64,000 nt of DNA from Moniliella sp. 'wahieum' (Eukaryota; Basidiomycota; Moniliellomycetes; Moniliellales; Moniliellaceae). A program made the translations under genes and the position numbers. The notes beneath the pieces were generated by a model. That model worked only from the letters and a program-made list of their open reading frames with translations. It had not been told where the DNA came from and ran no database searches. Positions 45,177 through 56,194 of the stretch are shown here, one piece after another (the stretch's first letter is position 1; each line of letters begins with the position of its first letter). Where the stretch lies: assembly GCA_003971905.1 (NCBI GenBank), contig RSEE01000021.1, positions 496,001 to 560,000 of the forward strand, written 5' to 3'.

Positions 45177-45553
45177 TTGCGGTTGGCTTCGGCGGGGGGG
45201 TGGAGTTAAATAGCCCGTCGAGCTTCAAGCTCCGGAAGGAGCTGGGTTTCCATCGAAACGGGCCGGTGGAAACTGGGTGTGTGACAGGCACGGGAGAGAC
45301 ACTGCGTGGGTGTGCACCTACAGCCGGGGCGTCGCACCTGCAATTTGAAAGTTGTCACATCCAACCCGGGCCGCAAATCGAGATGGGCCCGGTGGCAGTC
45401 GGTCTTACGTCCGGGTGAGTCCAGGCGCGGCCCGCCGCGGAAGCGCGGGCCATCACGTGACCATGCGCGTCGCCGCTGGCCAAGCGGTCAAACAAACCAA
45501 CACGGGGCCCAGTGGCAACCGCTCGTGTTTGCCCCATCTCAACCATCTGCACC

Positions 45554-48500
45554 ATGCCGCCAGCTCGTACCCGCAATGGGCGGACCAGTGGCGCCCAGTC
45601 GGACTCCGAGGTGCTCCACGCCTTGCCTCGCACCGTCGCCTCCGTCTTTGCCCAGGTCCAGCATTCTGTCGCTGTCCACCGCAAACACCAAGTCGCCCTC
45701 AGCGCCATCCACCAGCGCTGCGCCGAAATTCTTGGCAAACGCGCCGATGGCTCCCCACGTTTGGTGGGCGAGAAGGCGTTCATTGAGGCCTTTCTCGCTA
45801 GCATCAATCGCGTACTGGGCATCAAGCGCGGAGAGGCGGTGGCAGAGAGATGCATCCGCTTTGCTGCGTCCTACACTGTTTATGCACAGGAGGCCTTTCG
45901 CCCCTCTGCCGAAGTTGGAGACGACTACGACGAGACACCCGCCGAGCGTTTTTCAGAGAAGCTTCTCAAACACCTGCTCCGTGGATTCGGCGCCAAGGAT
46001 AAGAACGTACGCTTCCGCTGCGTTGAGCTCGTTGCTCTTCTCGTTATGGGTTTGGGCACGATCGACGACGACATGTTTGTTCTGCTCAAATCGCTTTTGA
46101 AGGAGCGAATCTTCGACAAGGAAGCACCTGTCCGTGTCACGCCGTCATTGCCCTCTCTACGCTTCAGGGTCCCCCCGATGACTCGGAAGCTGACGAGGAG
46201 GCTGATGAGATCCGCTCTACTCTTCTTTGGCTCCTTCGTCATGATCCCAGCGCGTACGTTGATCATTGAAAGGCACCTACTGTTTACTGACATCCTTTTC
46301 TTCTAGCGATGTACGTCGCACTGTCCTTTTCAACCTGGCCAAGACTCAGGAGAACCTCCCCTTCATCTTGGAGCGTATGCGTGATGTCGACACCCTCACT
46401 CGCCGCAGCATCTTTACGCCTCAACTCTCCGGCCTCCCTCCGGAAGCATGGGAGGGCGTGTCGTCCCACCCCCCTCCCAAAGGTCACCTCGTCTTTCAGG
46501 GGAGCCTAACCAACAAGGTCATAATGGATGGGCTCAAAGATCGGGAGCCATCCGTTCAGCTCGCCACGAAGCGCCTCTTGACCACTTGGCTCTCCGAGAG
46601 TAGTAATGACCTGGTCAAGTTTCTGGATCACTTTGACTTGCTCGCCGTCGAGACAAATGAAGAGGAAGCGGAAGAGGACGAAATGATGCAGCCCGATCCC
46701 ACCAAGAGCGGGATAGTGATTGCCGAGCAAGCGTTACTTGCAATGTTTGAGGCACAGCCAAGCCTGACTGAGCATGTTGCCCTTGTTGGCCAGGAGGCGG
46801 ATCAGAGTGACACGGTTTGGGCACAACTCACCCCAGCCAAAGCTCTGATGGCCAAGACAGCCCTGGATTTCTGGCGCACCCACAACCTGCTTTCCCAGTT
46901 CGAGAATGGCATGCCTGCCATGACGGCCCTTGCGTTCCGCATTCAAAAACACTTCAACGATATGTTGGATGCGGCGGAACAAGTCGTGCTGGCTGGAGAG
47001 GGGGGGGCGTCCGAGGCGACCCTAAGCCAGAAGCGCAAGGTTCAAGCGGCGCAGGAGATGATTGTGCACGTCCTCATGCAGATCCTGCTTAACGCCGACT
47101 ATGGAGACGAGATTGGCCGCCGCAAGGTCTTTGGTCTGGTGCGCGAGATGATGAGCGGGGAAAACGCTCTAACCCTTTCCGAGACGCTCTTGGCTGATTG
47201 TCTGGACCTTATGGCCAAGTTGGCGGATAGCCAAACCGATTTGCTTCGTCTTGTGGTCGAGATTACACAGCAACTCGAGGAAGAGGAGGACGAAGAGGAG
47301 GAGGCGGAGGTGGATAATGACTTGAGTCTTGCCCCTGCACAAGATCCAACACTTGACCAATCCGCCTCCCAAATTCAGCGGCCCAAGTCCCGTGCACCCA
47401 AAGCGGCTGATCCTTTGGCACTGCGTACTCGCACTATTTGCCGCCTGGTGGTGCGGCTCATGCTGGAGCGTGTTGATGGGGGACAGTCGATGAACAATGC
47501 ACTGAGTGGGCCACTGCAAGGCCTATTAAGTGGACTCATCGCCCCAGCTGTACGTTCGAAGGAACCCCTTCTTCGGTGGCATGGCCTACGTGCTCTAGGC
47601 CTGTGCTGTCTTCTCAATCGCACCATGGCCCTGGAGACGTTCCCTCTCTTTTTGGACCAAGTCAAGCGCGATGCTGGCGATGCGATCCGCGAGTGTGCCG
47701 TTTCGGTGGTGTTTGACGTGATTCTGGTGCATGGGCTTAGTTACTTGGCGAGCAAGTCTGTTGATGCCGCATCAGATCCCAACACAGCAACAGCGACACT
47801 AAAGGAAGCTTACCGGCAGATGTTTGACTTCCTCAAGGTACTTCTTGAGGACGACTCGTTGCGTGTGCAAGCCGCGGCCGCGCTAGGAATTGGCAAGCTC
47901 ATGCTGGCAGGGGTGTTGGACGTGGACCCGGCACTGGTGCAAGAGGCACTCAAGGCTATGGTACTCGTGTACATGTCTCCTGATACAGCGGACAACATTG
48001 ACATGCGCCAATGCCTGAGCTACTTTTTGCCGGCCTACTGCTACTCGTCGCGGTCGAATCAGCGGGCTCTCCATACGGCCTGGGTGGAGATTCTGAGCAA
48101 CCTGACCGAGGTCTATCGTGAAGACGAGCCAGATCCTGATGCCCCACCGATGTTGACTCCGCAGCAAATTGCACTGCAGCTGATCGATTGGATGGATGCT
48201 TCCAAGGCTGCCTATCCAGGCATCAAAGACGAGGCTCTCAACCTTGATATCTTGAGTGACATTCTGCGTGAAGTGCTGGTGGATAACCCGGTGAACGCAA
48301 GCTTTACCTATCCCTCCTCTCCAAGGTTCATCTTCCGAATCAACCTGATGAGGAGAGTGTGTATGCTGCCCTCACCTGGGCTGACTTGGTCGGTTCGTCC
48401 ACTGCTTGGCAGCTGGCTCTGCACCATGATCGCCCCCGTTCTGCCTCGATTTTCGAAGCAACCGCACAGAGAACTCGTTCGCTCGGATCCACACCACACT

Positions 48501-48835
48501 GCGTAAAAAGTACGAGGACCTGGTTGAGACGCTCGACTATCGCCGAGTATTTATCGGGAACGAGGAAGAGGAGGAGGTTCCCCCGGCCTATTCTGCTCTC
48601 CGGGACTTGCTTGTCCAGACAGGTGCGGACGCTGAAGACGTCATTGCGGCCTTGGAGAAGGAGAAGGAGGTTTCAGCCCCAGCGGGTACCACACGGGCGA
48701 AGAAGACTGCATCCAGTGCGTTAGCACCACGGGTGCCTTCTAGTCGAAGTGCTGCCAGTGGGAGAACCGTATCAGCCAGCTCGACGGCGAGGACAGTCTC
48801 AAGTGCCTCGTCTTCGGCGGCGAACAGAAGTGGAG

Positions 48836-48866
<31 letters not shown>

Positions 48867-48998
48867 TTGATGACGAGGAAGAAGAGGAGCTCGAGGAACA
48901 GACTCCCCCCGCCGCAAGCCATCCAGATCTGTATCTTCGCGTCACGCTCCTCCCAGGCACCGTCGGATGACGAAGACGACTTCGACAGCCTGCTTTAA
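45554..48998 (+). CDS. YCG1: Condensin complex subunit 3 (CAP-G, HEAT repeat)
   Basis: Kleisin-associated HEAT subunit of condensin, needed for mitotic chromosome compaction. The start MPPARTRNGRT at 45554 follows GCACC. The conserved N-terminus has HQVALSAIHQRCAEIL, then LRGFGAKDKNVRFRCVEL and ERIFDKEAPVRV, typical CAP-G text. A 53-nt intron (46254-46306, GTACGT donor, TACTGAC branch) joins LRHDPSA to DVRRTVLFNLA. A 700-codon uninterrupted frame follows, with VRSKEPLLRWHGLRALGLCC and LEDDSLRVQAAAALGIGKLM. The tail carries a poly-Glu/Asp stretch and ends SDDEDDFDSLL at 48998. Breaks: about 46137, about 48330 and two or more in the low-complexity tail. Length is about 1130 residues, normal for fungi. 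Confidence 0.92.
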
Positions 48999-49613
48999 TG
49001 TCCTCTCTATTTCGGCTTGGGTGCTCTGCTCTTTGTGTCTTGATTTGTGTTGGCGATGCTATGTTGAAACCCTTCCTCTTTTGTTGCGCTGGCTGTTCCA
49101 CCTCAGGCTAGTCTAAGGAGGCCTCAGTCAATCTGCGATGGGCCCATGTAAACGAGGGACAAGGCGGCAAAGCTGCAAGCGTGATGCATTACGCACCATG
49201 GAGGATGCAATAGACACGATAGTCTGCTAGGCGGTGGGACGTGGGAACGATGTGTTCTTGTGTTGGCAATGCCGGCGGAGCGGCGCCGGCAGGCGCAAGG
49301 CGGCAGGCGTGCGCAGCCCTGCGCCAGTGTCCTGGTGGCGCGCGTGCCGGGCACACTCCCCCGTGCGCGCCCCGGGTCGGGGCATAATGCAGGCTGGGCA
49401 GACCGGAAGTCTGGGCCTGAGTGCCAGCTCAGCCTGAGCGCTCAGCGTTTGAGATGACTTGTGACATGTGACATCTGACGATCTGACGTCTCATTTGAGA
49501 TCTGACGTCTGAGGGGGACTATACCGAACACCTCAGCCTCAGCCGTCGCCTCACCATCTCACCCCTCCAACAGCCCCCCCCCCCTCCCGCACGTCTCCGT
49601 CCGCGCCCGTTGC
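48999..49613. other. Intergenic region with GATC/GACGTC/ACATGT words
   Basis: 49455-49512 has TGACATGTGACATCTGACG and AGATCTGACGTC, degenerate period-7/8 palindromic words. No gene is recognised. Confidence 0.45.
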
Positions 49614-52600
49614 ATGGCCAGCGAGCACACCCCCGGGTGCTTGATTGTCCGGACGCCACGTCGAGCACAATGGGTTTGTTCACGCCTCTAGGGCGCCGCC
49701 TGCATCTACAGCGCCTCCTTCCGTTGCACCCCCAGTGGAGCAGGACTCGCAGGCACTCACGCCAACAAACAGGGGCTCCAAACGTTGCGTCGTGCTATCT
49801 CTGTAAGCCCACGCAGTGCCCGTAAACTCATCGCCTCCTCCATCAAGGACCCAGACAGAGCGGTCGATGCTCCGAAAGAGGTCTCAAGAGTAAGCGCAAC
49901 AGTGTGGCGGGCACTGGAGGCCTCCAGCGGCTCTTCTCCACCCGCCGTGCAAATAAGTCTGCTCAGCAAAAAGAGAGGGCCACCGAGCCGTCGACCAAAG
50001 TCCTGAATCTACCTTGGACCCGCTGCCGAAGAGGAACCTAATGAAGAGGAACTCTACTACCACAGGTTTCGGATGCGCTCCTAAGCTTCCCTCGTTGACA
50101 TTGGAGTAAGACAAGCAGGGAACACGATTCGTCGCTTGGTGATGTCAATGGGCCGATCCATTTTCCGAGGTGAGGAGACCGCTTCCTTGCCCCTCCTCGA
50201 AAAAACAACGGGGGTAAGCTCTTCTCCAACGCACTTTGTCGGATCTTAATCTTGCCGAGCCAAGGCTCGAGACCATCCGCGCTGAAACGGCCCAAACCCA
50301 GTCTGACCTCCAATCCTTTTTAAAGCAGTATGCATTTTCTTCCCCCATGCCATTGTACTCATGTTCTGACTTGATTCCAGACGCCGTCATTGGCAACCTA
50401 TTTTCTCTCAGCCAACCTCCCCAGCCGGGCCATCTGGTCCAGGTAACTTGTCTTATATCTCCCCTGCCGCTTCTGGTCCAGTCCCCACTGAATCGGGTCT
50501 CCCAAGCGACGAGTCACTAAACAAGCTGTTCAACTTTGACACGGACCAGAGGCCGCTGACGCTGGATCCTGCCCTTGGGCCAGCGGAAGATCCAGTCAAC
50601 GCTGAAGACATGGTCCTGGACAAGGACAAGAGCAACGTCAAAATGCCACAGAAAAACTTCCAGAGCAGTCCGCTCTCGTATTGAGAGTGGACGGGTGTCG
50701 ACGAGCCAAGTTCCGTGGAGGCATTACCCCAGGCCGGTTCTCACCCTCAACCAAGAAAGCACAGGAGAAGAGAAGCAAGTCTCCTGAAGCAATTCCGCAC
50801 GAAGAGGAAGAGCTTGTTCCGGGGTTGGGCTGTATCCCACACGTCTCCCTTTCGGGAAGTATGCGCGACTTTATCTATGCTCCGCCGGAGCCCAGTCAGC
50901 TCTGCCCTGAGAATAGCGCCTATATCCCTACTGTGCCCTTGCAGACCTTACTCAACGAGCATTCCTCTGATCCATTGAAACCTGGTTCATCTGCCCCTAT
51001 CCCTCCGGTTCCGTTGGGACAGAAGTCCATCCCTTACTCCGTTCCACTTGTCCCGACCACATCTGGGTCCTCTCTCCAGAGGTAGCCAAGAAGCAGTGGT
51101 CGTGCATCTCAAGGACGATGATGCAGCCGTCAAAGCGCCCGCTGCGAAACGCTTCATCAAGGAAGGGACACTGAAAGAAGGAGTGTCTGCCAATCAGGTG
51201 CCAATGAAGGAGGAAGATCCTGTCAAGGAGGAGCCTATTCGGATGAGTCTACAAATGAGGGAACTGTCAACGAAGAACCTGCCCAGGAGGGTCCCGTACA
51301 GGAAAACGAAGTTGAGGTGGATCCGGCCAAAGAAGATTTGGTTAAGAAGGGTCGGGCAAGGATGATGTTGTTGTGGAAGAATCCGTCAAGGAGAATCCTC
51401 TTCAGCAGAGAGCTTCTCCCTTTACAAAGAACATAACATCTATTGCGACGGAACCAATTGTGGAGGAGCAAGATCACCTCATGCGTTCTACTGCGGAGGA
51501 ACCCATTAATCTAAAGAACAAAGAGGTCCCGAGCGTCGAAGAGACGATGCCTGAAGGTCTTGCGCCGGCTGTGGTGGCCACGAAGGAAAACACTGGCGTG
51601 CCTTCTTCTTCCTGTTGGAGGCCAAGCAAGATAAATCGGTACCAGCTGAACCTGCCGCTGCTCCTGCCCAGTTCAAATGGCCCTCAAACAGTGGAACCTT
51701 CTAACGAATCAGCGCAAGCAATCGCGGTACTTTCTCAGCCCGACACCGTGGGAGTAACCATCAATTCCACGCTGATAGAGAAGCCCAAGGCGGTCACCAT
51801 TTCTCAAGATCCATTTCAGGTGCATCCCTTCCTGGGGCCGCGGTCCTGCCCGAACCCTGGATCAACACCCCACAGCACACGGATGAGCATGACCTCCCGT
51901 ACCTGAAGCCACCCTTGTGGCCAGTCAAAGGACCATAACGAGCTTGAGCCCAAGAAAGAGCCGATGTCTGTAACCAAACTACGCACTCTTCCATCTGTTT
52001 TAGCCCGGGCCCCTGCGGCGATTCGGGACGCAGATCTAACACATCAGCAGCCCAACCCCCTGCCGCGTACACGTCCGCCTGCTTTTATTGGCTCACGAGT
52101 AGCCGCTGCTGCTTCCCGATTTCAGTCACTTTCGTCGCCAGGGCAACCTGGAGTCCAGTCACACAAGAAGCCTCAGGGTCTTCCTGTTGCAACCAAGAAA
52201 GTATCGCTTTCTGCCACCCACACATGCACCAGCCCACGCCTACAGATAAGGCAGAGACTGGTGAGCAACCCAAGCACGTTGAGCGACCCGAGCCAGTTGA
52301 ACAACTTGAGCCAGCTCACCTAGACGTGGAGGAGCCCGATCGTTCCTTCCCCTGTGCACATTGACCCACCCAAGCCTGCCGTTCAGTCGGAGCGTGTGAT
52401 CATCCCAACACTGTTTATCAACCCGAGACCCTAACGGTGTCAAAAAAGGATGAGGTTGCCTCAGGAGAAGAGGCAAAGCAGGCAAAGGTCAATATTCCCG
52501 CGGGGAATGTTAGTGTTCCAGTGCCCTTGGCGACAAAGGAGGAGATGCCCGCGAACCTTTCAACTCAGCCCGCCAGGAGAGTGTATCGAATCCCTGACCC

Positions 52601-53806
52601 ATATTCTCCAGGAATCCAGTGTACTTGATCAAGCTCAGAAGACCAAAGAGGATGTTCCTGACGCGAAAAATGCCGTTGAGGATCAGATGGCACTGTCATC
52701 CCGTCAAAAGAGGATAAAGGGAATTCGCTTCTGACCACTGAATTACAGCAGACTCTGTCTACTGGGGAAAACTGTCTTGAGGTGCGGTTCAATCCCAAAG
52801 AGAGCACCAGGATGCCAATAAGCCTATTGCGGGGGGGCGCCAATCGTCACCCAGACCGTGAAGGTAGAGGCTGCGATGGACAATGAGACCAGTGCTTCCC
52901 CCCTAAAGGCGAAGGAGGAAGTGCCCAAGATCCCTCCCAATTCCATGGTCGAAGAGATGCCATCTACACCGCAGGTGAAGGGCCAATGGGCTCATTTGAG
53001 CGTGTCAATTCCATCGGTGAAGAATCCGAGGAGGAGGAATCGTCTCCGAGTCCGAGCCCAGGGCTGAAGGAAAGACGTTTCGGCTGCTGCTGTCGTTCCA
53101 GAGTCTGTTGCCCGTGCAGTGGACAGCGCCAGCCCCGAATGGGTGAAGGAGCAGGCTAAGGCTGAGATGGTCCCTCCTACCGTTCTCACCCCAGCCACTA
53201 CATCTTCCCTTCTTGGTGCCGCCGCGACAGTAAGAGAATCAGAGCCTCCGGTACCGATGAGTAAGAACGCGCATCATACACGGCCACGGGTACCGAGACT
53301 AAAGAGGTGGTGGTGTTGTAGCGACTGCTACTTTCGCTTTAAGTCTTCCACGCCCACGTCCTCCGCACCAAAAGAAAACTGCACCCTCCCGGTCGAGCTG
53401 GTTGACCAAACTTCCTTTTCGAGCGACACCACAGCCCTACTATGGCAAGTCCGGATGGAGCGGGGAAGACCACCCTCTTCTCGCCTGGTTCCTCTAGTAG
53501 TGGGTAAGGTCACGCGTCTATTAACGTTGCTCCTCAGATTCTACCCTTCTCAAGGATACCACTGAGCATACCTACATTTTACCGGATGCCACTACAAATA
53601 CAGTGTGAAGCCCACAAGGTTTGACAGGGTCGGAAGTGTGCCGTCCGGTGTTGACCCTTCCCCAGAAAGTGGATAAGGATGAGTAATCTTCTCGCCAAGA
53701 GGTCAGAGTTTGCGATGATGCTGACCCTCAACACTTTCCCCGATCCACTCATTGGCATTTTGTTACACAAGAGACGGCCCGACAGTACCTTCTATCAGCG
53801 TTCTTA
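49614..53806 (+). CDS. Hypothetical large Glu/Lys/Pro/Val-rich protein
   Basis: Not recognised. A plausible start at 49614 (TGCATGG). The first 250 codons hold helical text such as LRRAISVSPRSARKLIASS (about 49785), GVRQAGNTIRRLVMSMGR (about 50112) and LNLAEPRLETIRAETAQTQS (about 50245), with a possible intron ending CCAG near 50382. From about 50680 to 53800 all plus-strand frames are dominated by KEE, VKEEP, PVEE, PLATKEE-like patterns and Pro/Ser, as in a long disordered protein. Frames exchange every 100-400 bp, so indels or many introns break the reading. The minus strand shows no comparable coding bias. Start, stop and exon count are uncertain; it could be two genes. Confidence 0.4.
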
Positions 53807-54129
53807 GTTTTCATCGGCAAGTGCCAAGTGCTCTCTTAACTTCTTCCTACCGTTCCCAGCTGTTCCCGACTTCCTTTTTTCACCTTTTTGTGGCTGTCGG
53901 GGGCCCGCACACTCTCTATCAATGATTACGTACAGCCCGTCCACAACGGGTAGTACCCTTTCACACTTCTGCATATTTTCTTTTTACTGTCGATGCCCCT
54001 GAAGGGACAACGGTACTAGGGACACTCCACTATCATTTTGACGTCGGTTTTTGGAAGACCCATCTTATTACATGTGATGATCTCTTTTGCTCTTCTCATG
54101 TAGGCGCGTATCTTAATCGTAAGATACTA

Positions 54130-54145
54130 CTAGGAGACCACCGGG
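54130..54145. repeat. Short sequence shared with the LINE copy b neighbourhood
   Basis: GGAGACCACCGGGCCT occurs here and at 22416-22431, each followed by a GCC(C)GGA word. It may be a further 3'UTR piece of the element. Confidence 0.35.
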
Positions 54146-54249
54146 CCTACGGCCCGGATTGCGTCTCGCCACCTTGCCATTGTTCCACCGTCGCCGTTTA
54201 CCCCCCCCCATTCGTTTTCAAACCAGAAAGTAGCGCGGGTAATAGATAT

Positions 54250-54530
54250 ACCAATGGGCGTGTGGACATGTAAGCCAGTGAATAACTCTTCATCGGTTAA
54301 TTGTTTCCACAGGGTTCTCAAACACCTTGCCCGCCGTCGTCTTGGCGGCAGAGTATCTTCGTGCCATCATAATCAAGGGACAGAAATGCTCTTGAGTGCC
54401 ACTCTGGTCCTTTGTCGCCGTGCGCGCTTGTCCCAACAGTCGAAACAGCTGCTCTCTCCCTCGTTTCAAAGGCGTCGTGAGTCCCTCTCGTGTATACCAT
54501 CACGTTCCGAAAAAAAGGGTTGTCGCCTCC
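54250..54530 (-). mobile_element. LINE fragment, copy h
   Basis: On +, AACACCTTGCCCGCCGTCGTC, AAGGGACAGAAATGCTCTTGAG, GCTGCTCTCTCCC and CGTTTCAAAGGCGTCG line up with copy g (38.8-39.0 kb). On the minus strand it corresponds to the ERREKKLLRLLEQ to SPLVLTTRG coding end, heavily frame-broken. Confidence 0.5.
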
Positions 54531-54589
54531 TTGCATGGTGCATGATGCATGATCGATCGATGCTAGGCGCTAGTGTGCGTGCCACGTGC

Positions 54590-54646
54590 GACATGCATCA
54601 TGCATCATGCATCATGCATCATGCACCACGCACCATGCATCACGCC
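54590..54646. repeat. Long (ATGCATC)n heptamer array
   Basis: Four perfect units plus CACC/CACG variants in register. The largest ATGCAT array in the window. Confidence 0.9.
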
Positions 54647-54673
54647 CATCGATATCTCCGCTTGTCAATAGGG

Positions 54674-54709
54674 ATAGTTAGTTACTAGCTACTAGTTACT
54701 AGTTTTACT
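54674..54709. repeat. ACTAGT-type heptamer array
   Basis: TTAGTTACTAGCTACTAGTTACTAG, period 7, core ACTAGT/CTAGT. Confidence 0.8.
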
Positions 54710-55094
54710 AACAAACTGCGATGCGGCCCTGCTGAGACACCCACAGTTCCCACCAAGCGGGGCCGCTCGTGTCAGCGCGTTCAGCGCCATAGGAGCAGCA
54801 GAGGGCAGCGCGAGGCGGCGCAGGGCAGCATAATTGCTGGTTGAACGTGTTGAAAACGCTGAAGCTTCAAGTCAAGCTTCAAGTTCAAGTGAACTTCGAG
54901 GACGGAAGGTGGAAGGTGGGATCCCGTCAAGCACTGGGACTGAACGTTCAGCTGAATGTTGAACCGCTAAACTTCAACCCTCGGCCTCAGCGCCTCAGCG
55001 CTGAGGCTCAGCACTGCCTCAGGACGCGGGACCGTGACCGCGTGACCGGGGACCAGGGACCGGTCCAAAGCGCTACTCGCTATTAACATACTGG

Positions 55095-55117
55095 TCGATG
55101 ATCGATGATCGATGATC
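55095..55117. repeat. Heptamer array (ATCGATG)3
   Basis: Perfect 7-bp repeat with ATCGAT core. Confidence 0.9.
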
Positions 55118-55205
55118 TGCCACGCCTTAGATGGCCCGTGCGCAATTGCGGGTACATGGTACACAGGCCCCGGTACGTATTGCGCGTCTCTTCGTTCGCT
55201 GTTGC

Positions 55206-55257
55206 GGTAACGTAACGTCGTAACTAGCGTAACTAGTAACTAGCTAGTAACTAGTAA
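55206..55257. repeat. AACGTAACG / ACTAGTA heptamer array
   Basis: GTAACGTAACGTCGTAACTAG followed by TAACTAG units. The core drifts from ACGT to ACTAGT while the spacing stays about 7. Confidence 0.8.
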
Positions 55258-55402
55258 AAACGCTCACAACAACCCCATGGTACAGCCAGCAGAAGCTTGA
55301 AGCGCTTCAAGTTCAGCCTGAACGTCCTGAGGCCTGAGGCCTCGTGAACGTGTGAACGTTCTGAGGCCGGCCTGAACGTGTTGAACGTCAATCGACATCG
55401 TT

Positions 55403-55451
55403 CTTGAAGCTTGAAGCTTGAAGCTTGAAGCTTGAAGCTTGAGGCTTCAAG
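55403..55451. repeat. Heptamer array (CTTGAAG)7
   Basis: Seven units, the last two altered, with AAGCTT cores. The longest perfect array in the window. Flanked by CCTGAGGC and GTGAACGT words of the same style (55290-55390). Confidence 0.9.
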
Positions 55452-56194
55452 TTCGTTCGAACGGTGCAAACGATCAGCTCTCCCTGATCGTTCGATGTGG
55501 GCAAATTCGGGTGAGCGGGGTAACCGGTACGGTAACAGGTAACCGGCAAAATGATCGAATGATCTGTAACTTGATAGCCGTGATTGAGGCGTAACGCGTA
55601 ACGCGTGATGCATCCCAGTACCCAGTCTCGATTGCTTGGGTTCTCCCCACGCCTGGGGTGGCAAATGCGCCAACAAGCTATGACTGCAAGCCAGCTACTT
55701 GCACGACCTGCCCTTGGACTTGGTTTCTGGGATCTTGTGTAGTGGTGCACTGCTGTGCTGGTTGGGGCCGACCCACTCCGATCACAGATTAGTGCTGGGC
55801 ACTGGGTCGCGGAGCCAGACCGGCCCAAGGCCATGCAGCACAGCGACAGTGCTCCTGCGCTCGTCGGCTAAGCGCTAAGGCCAGCCGGCCCACCACCTGT
55901 GCAGCGCTGCCATGTGCAACGCAGCACACTGCACCTGTGCGCTTCCATGCGTCACACTCGCCATCATGCGTCACGCGTCACGCTGCGCCTGGCTCGCCGG
56001 TTTTGTGGGAACGCACGGCGCCAGTGCGCCCGAGTTGGGCGAGATAGCCTAACGTGAACGTTCAAGTCGCACTTGAACCAACCCTCAGCGGGCTCTCCGG
56101 CTCAGCAGCCCCACCCATCCCCCAACGGGCAGTCCAGCCAAGTTCAGCCGCTCCCACCACCACCCCGCCTCCGCTGGATTGCCCACGTTTCCCC

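Larger units (their letters stand above)
54710..56194. other. Repeat island upstream of glycogen synthase
   Basis: No gene is recognised. Besides the arrays listed there are CAGCGCT/GAGGCTCAG (55005), GACCGGTCC (55050), GGTAACCGGTA (55518) and TAACGCGTAACGCGT (55592) words. Almost every palindromic hexamer style seen elsewhere recurs here. Confidence 0.5.
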
